Source: Tatumella morbirosei
GTDB taxonomy: Bacteria > Pseudomonadota > Gammaproteobacteria > Enterobacterales > Enterobacteriaceae
Assembly: GCF_000757425.2 (NCBI RefSeq)
Contig: NZ_JPKR02000003.1
Coordinates: 186,001-250,000 of the forward strand
Reading direction: 5' to 3'
DNA length: 64,000 nt
Under the pieces are notes generated by a model. The model was not told where the DNA came from, did no database searches, and saw nothing but the letters and a program-made list of their open reading frames with translations. Below are positions 18,732 through 27,461 of this stretch, in pieces; the stretch's first letter is position 1; each line of letters opens with the position of its first letter. Position numbers and translations under genes: made by a program.

Positions 18732-19907
18732 ATGTCAGACTTTGTTATTCCGGGCGTTAAACGTCATGAACCTGAGATGATTGCTATTCGCCGTCATTTA
18801 CATGCACACCCGGAACTGAGCCTCGAAGAATATGAAACCAGCCAGTTTGTCGCAGAAAAGCTGACTGAGTGGGGCTATCAGGTCACCCGTGAACTGGGTA
18901 AAACCGGGCTGGTAGGGTCACTTAAAAAAGGGAATTCTGACAAATCTATTGGCCTGCGGGCGGATATGGACGCACTGCCTGTTCATGAAACAACGGGTCT
19001 GAGCTATGCCAGCACACGCCCGGGTAAGATGCATGCCTGCGGCCACGATGGTCATACCACCATTTTACTGGCTGCGGCCCGATATCTGGCGGAGGATGAA
19101 TGTCAGTTTGACGGAACTGTGCATCTGATTTTTCAGCCGGCGGAAGAGGCGATTGGCGGCGCAGACCTGATGATTAAGGACGGTTTATTTGAGCGATTTC
19201 CCTGTGATGCAGTCTATGCACTGCATAACCGACCAGGATTGCCTGCCGGTAAATTTGGTTTTTATGCCGGACATTTTATGGCCTCTGCGGACACAGTGAA
19301 AATTACGGTGCAGGGTAAAGGAGGGCATGGGGCTCATCCGGAGGCCACGGTAGACCCTATCCTGGTGGCTTCGGCTCTGGTGATGTCACTGCAAACCATT
19401 GTTTCCCGTAATGTCACCCCTGGCGAAACTGCGATTGTGACCGTTGGAACATTTCATGCCGGATTTGCGTCGAACGTCATTCCACAAAGCGCGGAGATGG
19501 AGCTGACTGTCAGAGCCATGAAACCGGAAATCCGCGAATTACTGATCCGCCGGATTCATGAAATCAGTGAACTGACTGCACAAAGCTATGGTGCCAGCGC
19601 CAGTTTGCAGGTTTATGAGTCTTATCCTGTACTGACCAACAGCGATAAACATACGGCAGAGGCTAAAGCCCTGGCTATCGACGTTTTTGGACGCGATGCG
19701 GTGGAAGACCATATTATTCCGTCCACCGGCAGCGAAGACTTTTCGTTCATGCTGGAAAAACGGCCGGGAACTTACTTTTTGTTAGGCAATGACGGAGAGG
19801 GGAAACAGGGGTGTTCACTGCATAACCCGGGTTATGACTTTAACGACCAGATTATCTCGTCAGGTGCCTCGTTTTTTGTGAAACTGGTTCAGCAACATTG
19901 CCGTTAA
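18732..19907 (+). CDS. M20 family amidohydrolase (HipO/peptidase M20D type)
   Basis: Cytoplasmic metal-dependent hydrolase of amide bonds, the family of hippurate hydrolase, N-acyl-amino-acid hydrolases and IAA-amino-acid hydrolases. The 391 residues show RRHLHAHPELSLEE near residue 20, the metal-site GLRADMDALPV near 79 and HACGHDGHTT near 104. The dimerisation lid has GKGGHGAHPEATVDP near 200, and the C-terminal PSTGSEDFSFM carries conserved acidic residues. It is followed by a terminator and a convergent, frameshifted amino-acid-binding protein gene. Substrate is unknown. Confidence 0.87.
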   Translation: MSDFVIPGVKRHEPEMIAIRRHLHAHPELSLEEYETSQFVAEKLTEWGYQVTRELGKTGLVGSLKKGNSDKSIGLRADMDALPVHETTGLSYASTRPGKMHACGHDGHTTILLAAARYLAEDECQFDGTVHLIFQPAEEAIGGADLMIKDGLFERFPCDAVYALHNRPGLPAGKFGFYAGHFMASADTVKITVQGKGGHGAHPEATVDPILVASALVMSLQTIVSRNVTPGETAIVTVGTFHAGFASNVIPQSAEMELTVRAMKPEIRELLIRRIHEISELTAQSYGASASLQVYESYPVLTNSDKHTAEAKALAIDVFGRDAVEDHIIPSTGSEDFSFMLEKRPGTYFLLGNDGEGKQGCSLHNPGYDFNDQIISSGASFFVKLVQQHCR

Positions 19908-19945
19908 CCGCAAAAAGCGTGGCTGTGCCGCCTTCTGCGGAAAAT

Positions 19946-19965
19946 CCCCGGCCGGATGGCCGGGG
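19946..19965 (-). terminator. Terminator between convergent amidohydrolase and binding-protein genes
   Basis: CCCCGGCC (19946-19953) pairs perfectly with GGCCGGGG (19958-19965) around GGAT. On the minus strand the stem is followed by ATTTT. Confidence 0.7.
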
Positions 19966-19972
19966 AGAGAGG

Positions 19973-20750
19973 TTACATCTTAGGATACACACTGAAAGTA
20001 AAGTATTTCTTTTCAATACGATCGTATTCACCGCTTTTATGAATCGCAGCAATCGCATTGTTAATTAATGTCAGACGCGCGGTATCGCCCTTACGCAGAC
20101 CAATTCCCGATCCCTGACCAAAGAAGGTTTTATCTTCAGGCTTCGCGCTGATAAAAAAACCTTTGCCCTGCGGAGTTTTCAGGAAGCCATTATCGGCGGT
20201 GACTGCATCAGTCAGCGTGCCGTCCAGACGACCCGCCACTAAGTCAGGATAGACCTGGTCCTGGTTGGCATAAGAGATCACCTGAACACCGGCCGGAGCC
20301 CATTTAGCTTTAGCCCAGGCTTCCTGGGTCGTGCCCTGAGCGACTCCGATAGTTTTACCTTTCATGGTGGCGACATCATCGGTGATTTTGCTGCCGTCTG
20401 GCACCACCAGCGCATTCGGGGTGTGATAAATCATGTCCGAGAAGGCAATCTGTTGTTCGCGCTTTTCGGTACGGGACATTGAAGAGAGGATGGCATCAAA
20501 TTTTTTTGGCCTTCAGCGCAGGAATCAACGCATCGAAACCCAGCTCGGTCCATTCACATTTGACCTGTGCCTGCTGACAAATCGCATTACCGATATCAAT
20601 ATCAAATCCCTGTAGCGAACCGTCGGCGCCTTTGAATTCGAACGGAGGAAACGTAGGGTCGACGGCAAAACGTAACACTTCCTGGGCGCTGGCAGAAGCA
20701 CTGGCACAAAATAAGCCGGCCAGAAAAACGGCAGATACGATTTTTTTCAC
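19973..20750 (-). pseudogene. Lysine/arginine/ornithine-type periplasmic binding protein, frameshifted
   Basis: Two minus-strand frames together make one ArgT/HisJ-like binding protein of about 258 residues. The first (20750-20496) has a signal peptide and FAVDPTFPPFEFKGADG, LQGFDIDIGNAICQQAQVKC and ALIPALKAKK, then meets a stop. The second, read from about 20495 onward, continues with DAILSSMSRTEKREQQIAFSD, VISYANQDQVYPDLVAGRLD, GIGLRKGD and YFTFSVYPKM. The break is one extra base at 20498-20507, where the minus strand reads seven As then three Ts. Removing one T restores KKIDA and removing one A gives KKFDA; relatives have KKIDA. It is a pseudogene if the base is real, and intact if it is a homopolymer error. 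No partner permease is nearby. Confidence 0.85.
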
Positions 20751-21048
20751 TAAATTATTACCTTACTGAGTTATGAATACCCTGAACTGTGAGATTCCGC
20801 CTGCTGAGAAGCAGACCCCAAATCACGCATATCCAACAAGAGTCTGTCCACCCACGCCGGAGTTTTGATAGTAAATCAATCGTACAGGGTGAACAATCAT
20901 TAATAGATGTTTACATCTTACGGGCGGCAGAGCCGGTTTTATCCCGTCTGCCGGTCAGTAAGTTTATTTACCCCGCACGATTAAGCGCTTATGCTGAAGC
21001 TCAGCTTATGTTCTGGCTGAGTCAATGATGATGGTTTCAGGAGTCCGA

Positions 21049-21894
21049 ATGAGTTTTGTGTTGCGCCGTATGCAGCCGGAGGATTTGCCGGCAGGATACC
21101 GGCTTACCCAAATGATGCACTGGCCACACCGGCCGGAAGACTGGCAACAGGCATTTTCTCTGGGAGAAGGCGTGGTTGCTGTTGTACAACAACAGATTGT
21201 CGGATGTGCTCTGGTCTGGCGTTGGGGAGTGCAGCGCAGTACCCTGGGGTTGGTTATCGTCGACCCTGCACACCAGGGGACGGGGATGGGTAAAGCAATG
21301 ATCGGTGCATTGCTGGAGCAGGTCTCCGGGACCAGTGTTCGGTTGCATGCCACCGAAGCCGGTCAGGGACTGTATCAGAAGTTTGGTTTCACAGCGCACG
21401 GCACCGTGCACCAGCACCAGTGCGCGCGGTTGCCGGTATTTTCACCGCCAGTGTTGGGTGCAAGAGAGCAGATTCGCCCCTTGCAGGCGGGTGAACTGGC
21501 ACAGATTATAGAATTTGACCAGCAGGCCCACGGGCTTTACCGTCCGACATTGTATCAGCAGTTATTGACCACAGAGGGGTTGTGGGTGCTGGAACAACAA
21601 GGGCAGATCGAGGGCTTTGTCTGTCTGCGTAAATTTGGTCATGGCTACCAGGCAGGCCCCTTAATCGCCCGTAATGAACGGGGTGCCAGGCAGTTGTTCA
21701 GCCATTGTGCCGCCTCGCTGGCGGGTGAGTTTCTGCGTATTGACACGCATGGAGACAGCTTATTTTCTGAGTGGCTGACCGCTTGCGGGCTGGCGATAGT
21801 GGATACCCCGTTACTGATGATTCGTGGTGTGCCGCCGGAAAAAACGCGTGGCGGTATGCTGGACTTTGGGTTTATGACACAAGCGATGGGCTAA
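21049..21894 (+). CDS. GNAT family N-acetyltransferase, two-domain
   Basis: Predicted acyl-CoA-dependent N-acetyltransferase of unknown substrate. From the ATG at 21049, preceded by AGGAG at 21039-21043, it has 281 residues. The N-terminal GNAT domain (about 1-125) contains LGLVIVDPAHQGTGMGKAM, the Q/R-x-x-G-x-G/A acetyl-CoA loop, and LHATEAGQGLYQKFGF. A second domain (about 130-280: IRPLQAGELAQIIEFDQQAHG, GFVCLRKFGHGYQAGPLIA) resembles the C-terminal domain of YitH-type acetyltransferases. Its stop codon overlaps the start of the ghrA-like gene by one base (TAATG), so the two are probably co-translated. Confidence 0.8.
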   Translation: MSFVLRRMQPEDLPAGYRLTQMMHWPHRPEDWQQAFSLGEGVVAVVQQQIVGCALVWRWGVQRSTLGLVIVDPAHQGTGMGKAMIGALLEQVSGTSVRLHATEAGQGLYQKFGFTAHGTVHQHQCARLPVFSPPVLGAREQIRPLQAGELAQIIEFDQQAHGLYRPTLYQQLLTTEGLWVLEQQGQIEGFVCLRKFGHGYQAGPLIARNERGARQLFSHCAASLAGEFLRIDTHGDSLFSEWLTACGLAIVDTPLLMIRGVPPEKTRGGMLDFGFMTQAMG

Positions 21895-22823
21895 TGAGTA
21901 TTGTTTATTATCATTCGAACGCAGAACGTGGGCACATCTGGAAAACATGGCTGGCAGAACATGCGCCGGAACAGCAATTTTTCATCTGGCCGGAGGCCGG
22001 AGACCCGCAGGTAGTCAGATATCTGGTGTGCTGGGAAATTCCGCCTAATCTTCAGGAGTTGTTCCCTGGTTTGCAGGTGATTTTTTCAGTCGGAGCCGGT
22101 GCCGACCAGTTTAATTATTCATTGTTGCCGGAAGGCGTTGCCGTGGTGAGAATGATTGAGCCCGGACTGAAACAGGATATGGTGGGTTATATTACTTTTT
22201 CGGTACTTGCCTTACAGCGTGGTATGCCTCGTTACCTGCAACAGCAGCAACAACAACTGTGGCAGAAACATCCGGCCCCTCAGGCAGAGCATTGCCGGGT
22301 CGGGATATTGGGGCTGGGAACGCTGGGCCAGGCAGCAGCCCGCCAGTTATTGTCTTTGGGATTCAGTTGTGCCGGCTGGAGCCGGACGGAGAAAACAGTG
22401 CCGGGGGTTCGTTGCTGGCATGGTGATGATCAGCTGGCGGCGTTTTTGGCCGATACCGATATTCTGGTTTGCCTGTTACCCCTGACCGGCTTAACCCGTG
22501 GAATTTTATGTCGTTCTTTGTTTGACCAGTTGCCGGCCGGGGCGTCGCTGGTTCATGCCGGACGAGGGCAGCAACTGAATCATGATGATCTGTTGCGGGC
22601 ACTGGAGAGTGGACAGTTAAACCATGCCATCGTCGATGTGACCGACCCGGAACCCCTGCCCAAAGGCCATCCATTCTGGTCGCATCCCGCTATCTGGCTG
22701 ACGCCCCATATGGCCAGTGAAACCCGCCCGGAGTCTTCGGTAAAAGTATTACTGGAAAATATTCGTCGCCATGAAGGTGGAGAAGAGATGAGTGGGGTGA
22801 TTGATCCACTTCGCGGCTACTAA
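21894..22823 (+). CDS. ghrA: Glyoxylate/hydroxypyruvate reductase, GhrA-like
   Basis: NAD(P)H-dependent D-2-hydroxyacid dehydrogenase reducing glyoxylate and hydroxypyruvate in the cytosol. Starting at the ATG that overlaps the upstream TAA, it has 309 residues (E. coli GhrA: 312). The Rossmann motif GILGLGTLGQAAA lies near residue 140, followed by WSRTEKTVPGV. The catalytic Arg region is SLVHAGRGQQL, the Glu region DVTDPEPLPKGHPFW and the His region TPHMASETRP; it ends in RGY as GhrA does. The frame can be extended upstream, but that would lie within the acetyltransferase gene. Coupling to a GNAT enzyme is unusual as far as I know. Confidence 0.88.
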   Translation: MSIVYYHSNAERGHIWKTWLAEHAPEQQFFIWPEAGDPQVVRYLVCWEIPPNLQELFPGLQVIFSVGAGADQFNYSLLPEGVAVVRMIEPGLKQDMVGYITFSVLALQRGMPRYLQQQQQQLWQKHPAPQAEHCRVGILGLGTLGQAAARQLLSLGFSCAGWSRTEKTVPGVRCWHGDDQLAAFLADTDILVCLLPLTGLTRGILCRSLFDQLPAGASLVHAGRGQQLNHDDLLRALESGQLNHAIVDVTDPEPLPKGHPFWSHPAIWLTPHMASETRPESSVKVLLENIRRHEGGEEMSGVIDPLRGY

Positions 22824-22883
22824 ATCACCCCCCGCACAATCGTACTCAGGTCGCTGCCAGTGGTAGATGGCAGCGACCCGGGA

Positions 22884-23174
22884 TTACGCGATACCCTCGG
22901 TCAGTACGACGCGATACTTCGCGCCTTTCAGACGATGCTGCTTCGCTTCCTGGTAAGCTGGGCTGAAATACCACGCTTTAGCCGCTTCCATATCCGGGAA
23001 TTTCAGTAGTACTACTCCTTCAGTCCCCGGACCTTCAAGGGCTTCAGCCGGGCCGTAAAAAGCCAGCGGAGTCATCGGATGGTCACCGCGTGCCGCAGAG
23101 GCTTTTTCGCTGTAAACCTGCATTTCATCCTGATCCACGGTTTCATCGCGGATAAAGATCACATAAGCAGTCAT
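22884..23174 (-). CDS. DUF1330 family protein
   Basis: Small cytosolic protein of 96 residues with a dimeric alpha-beta-barrel (ferredoxin-like) fold, family DUF1330, whose biochemical role is not established. Seen: AYVIFIRDETVDQ at the N-terminus, the central FYGPAEALEGPGTEGVVLLKFPDMEAAKAWY core and the C-terminal SPAYQEAKQHRLKGAKYRVVLTEG. It lies between the ghrA-like gene (convergent) and the curA-like gene (same strand, about 115 bases away), and may be transcribed after the latter. Confidence 0.83.
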   Translation of the reverse strand: MTAYVIFIRDETVDQDEMQVYSEKASAARGDHPMTPLAFYGPAEALEGPGTEGVVLLKFPDMEAAKAWYFSPAYQEAKQHRLKGAKYRVVLTEGIA

Positions 23175-23289
23175 GGTATAGTCCTTTTGTTAAACAGATA
23201 AAATTTTAACGTTATTGCTCAACCCGCCATCCGGGTTTGGTTTTCATTGCAAGGTGACCGGTGAGGCAGAGCAGAAGCCCCTGCGTCCG

Positions 23290-24324
23290 TTAATCATCGG
23301 CAACACGGACCACCAGCTTGCCATGATTGTGACCCTGTAACATTCCGCCAAATGCCTGAGGCGCCTGTTCCAGACCATCAACGATATCTTCACGGTAATA
23401 GATTTTATTCTGACGTAACCAGTCGCCCATCATGCTGCGAAATGCCGGGAAATGTGAAGCATAATCATCAAAGATAATAAATCCCTGAACGCGGATGCGT
23501 TTTTTCAACAGAATACCGATAAATGCCGGTAGCCTGTCCGGGCCTTCCGGGGTATCAGTATCGTTATAACGCGCAGCAAGACCGCAGACCGGAATCCGGG
23601 CTTTAGGGTTGAGTAGCGGTACTACCGCATCGAATACGGCTCCGCCAACATTTTCAAAATAAATATCAATACCTTGCGGGCAGGCTTTGCTCAGTTGTTC
23701 AGCAAAGTCTGGGGCACGATGATTGAGACAGAGGTCAAAACCGGCATTTTCTGTGGCATCCCGGCATTTTTCATCACTGCCGGCAACACCGATGACCCGG
23801 CACCCTTTCATTTTTCCTATCTGGCCAACCGTACTGCCCACCGGCCCGGTGGCAGCAGCGACGACCAGGGTTTCTCCCTGCTTGGGCTGGCCGATATCGG
23901 TCAGTCCCATCCAGGCGGTAAAGCCAGGCATACCCGCCACACCCAGTGACAGCGAAGGGTGTTCAGGGTTGTCGCCGAGACTGATCACTGAGGCAGCATC
24001 CGCCACTGCATAATCCTGCCAGCCGGTATAGGCCAGGATCCATTCACCTTGTTTAAAGTCAGAATGCCGGGAGCTGACCACGCGACTGATTGTGCCGCCG
24101 ACCATCACTTCATCAATTTCAACAGGGGCGGCATAAGAAGGGGCGTCGCTCATCCTGCCCCGCATATAGGGGTCAAGGGACAGATAGACGGTTCTCAGTA
24201 ACAATTGCCCCTCTTCGGGCTGAGGAATGTCGCGGGTTTCCAGACGAAAATTTTCAGCAGATGGGCGTCCGACAGGGCGGGAAGCCAGTACCCAGCGGCG
24301 GTTGATCGAGGTTGTCTGTGGCAT
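23290..24324 (-). CDS. curA: NADPH-dependent curcumin/alkenal reductase, CurA-like
   Basis: Cytosolic MDR-superfamily (zinc-independent) reductase of alkenal/enone double bonds, similar to E. coli CurA (YncB) and leukotriene B4 dehydrogenases. The 344 residues match the 345 of CurA. Matching stretches are NRRWVLASRPVGRP-like sequence at the start, LLRTVYLSLDPYMRGRMSD, LGVAGMPGFTAWMGL near 130, the nucleotide loop VVAAATGPVGSTVGQIGK near 155, GIDIYFENVGGAVFDAV near 215 and KKRIRVQGFI near 275. Upstream on the same strand is a TetR regulator gene, separated by about 230 bases; regulation by it is possible but unproven. Confidence 0.9.
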   Translation of the reverse strand: MPQTTSINRRWVLASRPVGRPSAENFRLETRDIPQPEEGQLLLRTVYLSLDPYMRGRMSDAPSYAAPVEIDEVMVGGTISRVVSSRHSDFKQGEWILAYTGWQDYAVADAASVISLGDNPEHPSLSLGVAGMPGFTAWMGLTDIGQPKQGETLVVAAATGPVGSTVGQIGKMKGCRVIGVAGSDEKCRDATENAGFDLCLNHRAPDFAEQLSKACPQGIDIYFENVGGAVFDAVVPLLNPKARIPVCGLAARYNDTDTPEGPDRLPAFIGILLKKRIRVQGFIIFDDYASHFPAFRSMMGDWLRQNKIYYREDIVDGLEQAPQAFGGMLQGHNHGKLVVRVADD

Positions 24325-24552
24325 GAATACTCCTGCTTTCAGTGAGACCCTTCGTCCCGATGGTAAGCAAAAAGCTGCCCGGGGGTAAGAGATTACATTG
24401 ATATCCGCACTAAATGGCTAGCGGGCTCAGTTTTCCGGCAAGCGTCGGGTTAATATCTTGCCGGGATATCAGGGCGAAATATTATTCTTAGTCTCAGCCT
24501 GTCTGACGCTGGCCATTTATCACCGATCAATAAGGCGGTACTCAGCCGTATT

Positions 24553-25167
24553 TCAGGGCAGGGTGAGTTTCAGTATTGACTGACGAATGTCATCGGCCTG
24601 TTGCAGAGAAAATCCGGATTTACCCAGAACCCGCAGCCCCTGAGAAACCGCCAGCAGTAGCGAGGCAGTAGCCTGTGGGTCAAGGTCGGCTCTGACCGAA
24701 CCGTCCTCAATGCCTTGTTGCAGATAGCGCACAAAACGCTGATGGTAGCGTTTCATCAGCCGGGCTATTTGTGCGGCAATTTCCGGATCTCCTGAGGCCA
24801 GTTCGCTGGCGCTGGTCACTACCAGGCAACCGAGCCTGCCGGTTTCACCGTTGCTGTTCGCCAGATAGTGGTCGAGTAAAATCCGGATATGTTGCATGCC
24901 ATCACCGGCCGCAGAGAGTGAGGATTCCAGGCGCTGATTATTGATATCTACATAACGGGTCAATGCCGCCAGAAACAGGTCACGCTTATCATTAAACGCT
25001 TTATACAGGCTGCCGGCGGTCAGCCCGGTCGCCTGACTCAGCAGGCTAATGGACGAACCGTGGTATCCGTTGAGAGTGAACTGGCGGATAGCAGCGTCCA
25101 TGACCTGGTCATAATCGAATTCACGGGGACGCCCGACAGCACGTTGAGTATCAGAAGGAGTTTTCAT
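24553..25167 (-). CDS. TetR/AcrR family transcriptional regulator
   Basis: DNA-binding repressor of 204 residues. The N-terminal helix-turn-helix is clear: GRPREFDYDQVMDAAIRQFTLNGYHG followed by SISLLSQATGLTAGSLYKAFNDKRDLFLAAL. The C-terminal ligand and dimer domain is less conserved but has the pattern RLGCLVVTSASELA found in TetR members controlling oxidoreductases. It lies between a CurA-like reductase gene (downstream, same strand) and a LysR gene. Its likely target is the reductase or itself; no operator was identified. Confidence 0.85.
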   Translation of the reverse strand: MKTPSDTQRAVGRPREFDYDQVMDAAIRQFTLNGYHGSSISLLSQATGLTAGSLYKAFNDKRDLFLAALTRYVDINNQRLESSLSAAGDGMQHIRILLDHYLANSNGETGRLGCLVVTSASELASGDPEIAAQIARLMKRYHQRFVRYLQQGIEDGSVRADLDPQATASLLLAVSQGLRVLGKSGFSLQQADDIRQSILKLTLP

Positions 25168-25226
25168 CCGGACATATTAGGAACCGACCGGATCCTAATC
25201 AAGTCGTATTTGCGGTGGCGGGAAAA

Positions 25227-26144
25227 TTATTCAACAGCCGGCAGTTGGTGGATAATTTTTTGCAGATGGTCACTCAGACCACGATATAACAGGCGAACAG
25301 CGGGTGAAAGCTGCTGGCGATGAGGACATATCAGATACAGTGGGGCGGCTTCTCCGGTAATCTCCGGCAGTACAATCTCCAGCCGGCCTGACTGCACATC
25401 GCTGCTGAGATCCAGCCAGGATTTGTAAACGATACCACGTCCATCCACCGCCCAGCGGCGAACAATATCTGCATCATCACACTGCCAGCGGCTGGTCAGA
25501 GATAACTGTCGTAGCTGATGTTGGTGTGGAAACTGCCATTTATCATAGACATGACCGTTCAGGCTGTAGACCAGGCACTGATGATGAAGCAGGTCATCCA
25601 GCGACTGTGGATAGCCATGTTTTTTCAGATATTCCGGCGATGCCGCAAGAACCCGTCGGTTGCGGTCAGCCAACACTCTGGCAACATAACTGCGGTTATC
25701 CGGTACGCCATAGCGTATGGCAACATCAATCGGATCACGGAAAACATCACTGACCTGATCTGACACCGATAATTGCAGTGTTAACCCCTGATGCTGCTGA
25801 CAGAAATCGCTAATCCAGGGTAACAGCAAGTTACGACCGCAATCGGAAGGCAGGGCAATGCGCAGTGTCCCCTGCAGCTCATCTGTGCCTTTTTTCAGGC
25901 TTTGCTGGCCAGCCTGCATAACCGATAACATTTCGCTGGCAAACGGCAGATACTTTTCGCCTTCCGCTGTCAGCCTCAGATTACGGGTAGAGCGGGCAAA
26001 CAGACGTGTATCCAGACGTTGTTCCAGTCTGGCGATAGCTGCACTGACCTGGCCTGGCAGCAGGCCGGCTTCACGCGCCGCATTAGAAAAACTGCCCAGT
26101 GCCGCCACCCGGGTAAATAACCAGATATCTTCAAGACGTACCAT
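25227..26144 (-). CDS. LysR family transcriptional regulator
   Basis: LysR-type regulator, 305 residues. The N-terminal winged HTH is MVRLEDIWLFTRVAALGSFSNAAREAGLLPGQVS, with the following ERLDTRLFARSTRNLRLT helix. The effector domain begins near residue 90 (LRIALPSDCGRNLLLPWISDF). GGAG lies upstream of the ATG. The gene is divergent from the quinone-oxidoreductase-like gene at 26332, the classic arrangement of a LysR protein with its target, so it probably controls that gene. The inducer is unknown. Confidence 0.88.
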   Translation of the reverse strand: MVRLEDIWLFTRVAALGSFSNAAREAGLLPGQVSAAIARLEQRLDTRLFARSTRNLRLTAEGEKYLPFASEMLSVMQAGQQSLKKGTDELQGTLRIALPSDCGRNLLLPWISDFCQQHQGLTLQLSVSDQVSDVFRDPIDVAIRYGVPDNRSYVARVLADRNRRVLAASPEYLKKHGYPQSLDDLLHHQCLVYSLNGHVYDKWQFPHQHQLRQLSLTSRWQCDDADIVRRWAVDGRGIVYKSWLDLSSDVQSGRLEIVLPEITGEAAPLYLICPHRQQLSPAVRLLYRGLSDHLQKIIHQLPAVE

Positions 26145-26331
26145 TTCAGCTCCGTAATCTTTCTCGTCAGTGCGTTAATTACAATATTTTACGCGGGAAT
26201 GCATCGATATTTTCACAATAAAAGAGAAAGTGTTACCCGGTAAAACGGCTGTTTCTTTAGCCCCGGGATGAACAGAATGGGGCCAGCAGCCAAAAGTGCT
26301 AACCCGATGTTAACAATATCCGGAGAAAATT

Positions 26332-27333
26332 ATGAAAGCCATTGTTTACCAGAAAGCCGGTTTACCTCTGACCGATCCACAGTCACTGTATGAAACAGAA
26401 ACCACTAAACCACAACCTACCGGTCATGACCTGCTGGTGAAAATCAACGCGATTTCCGTAAATCCGGTAGATACCAAAGTGCGAAATGGCGGGGATCCTG
26501 AGCAACCCCGGATCCTGGGCTGGGACGCCAGCGGCGTGGTCGAAGCGGTAGGTGACAGTGTCACGCTATTCGCGCCGGGTGATGAAGTTTTTTACGCCGG
26601 ATCACTGATTCGCCCGGGAACCTATGCCGAATATCATTTGGTCGATGAACGTATTACGGGTCGTAAGCCCGCCAGCCTGAATAACGCTGAAGCGGCAGCC
26701 TTACCGCTGACCTCTCTGACCGCCTGGGAACTGCTGTTTGACCGCCTGCAGGTGGGTGATGGACAGGGGAAATCGTTACTGATTGTCGGAGCCGGTGGTG
26801 GTGTGGGTTCGATTATGACGCAACTGGCGGCCAGCCTGACCGGACTGACGGTGATTGGCACGGCTTCGCGGGAAGAAACGTCTGAATGGGTTAAATCACT
26901 GGGCGCACATCATGTGATTGATCATCGTCAACCGATGAAACAGCAGCTGCTGGACGCGGGCATCGAATCGGTTGATTATATCGCCAGCCTGACTCATACC
27001 GATCTGCACTATCCGCAACTGGTAGATATTGTTGCCCCGCAGGGCCGTATCGGGCTTATTGATGATCCGGAAACACTCGACGCGTTACCACTGAAACGTA
27101 AGGCAGTTTCGCTGCACTGGGAACTGATGTTTACCCGTTCACTTTACACTACCCCGGATATTCAGCGGCAGCATGAGATTCTGAATGAAGTCGCCCGGCT
27201 GGTGGACGACGGAACGCTGAAAACGACGCTCGGAGAACATTACGGGAAAATCAGTGCCGACAATTTACGTAAGGCACATCAACTGATCGAAAGTGGCCGT
27301 GCCCGCGGTAAAATTGTACTGGAAGGTTTTTAA
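26332..27333 (+). CDS. MDR-type zinc-binding-family alcohol dehydrogenase/quinone oxidoreductase
   Basis: Medium-chain NAD(P)H oxidoreductase of the quinone-oxidoreductase branch. The 333 residues have the GroES-like half (VKINAISVNPVDTKVRNG, LGWDASGVVEAVGDSV, GDEVFYAG) and a Rossmann half with the nucleotide loop LLIVGAGGGVGSIMTQLA near residue 150 and ending RAHQLIESGRARGKIVL-like. The structural-zinc cysteines are absent, as usual in this branch. GAGAAAATT precedes the ATG. It is divergent from a LysR gene and is followed by another LysR gene on the same strand. Physiological substrate is unknown. Confidence 0.86.
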   Translation: MKAIVYQKAGLPLTDPQSLYETETTKPQPTGHDLLVKINAISVNPVDTKVRNGGDPEQPRILGWDASGVVEAVGDSVTLFAPGDEVFYAGSLIRPGTYAEYHLVDERITGRKPASLNNAEAAALPLTSLTAWELLFDRLQVGDGQGKSLLIVGAGGGVGSIMTQLAASLTGLTVIGTASREETSEWVKSLGAHHVIDHRQPMKQQLLDAGIESVDYIASLTHTDLHYPQLVDIVAPQGRIGLIDDPETLDALPLKRKAVSLHWELMFTRSLYTTPDIQRQHEILNEVARLVDDGTLKTTLGEHYGKISADNLRKAHQLIESGRARGKIVLEGF

Positions 27334-27461
27334 CCGGTTATCCGTCACCGACTTTTTCCGCCACTATTTTTCTGTATGATGATTCCGGCGCGGCAAGTCT
27401 GCCTGCGCCGGACTGGCTCCTCTGAACCGAAGCCGTGAAAAATTGTACCGGAGAACAGCGC

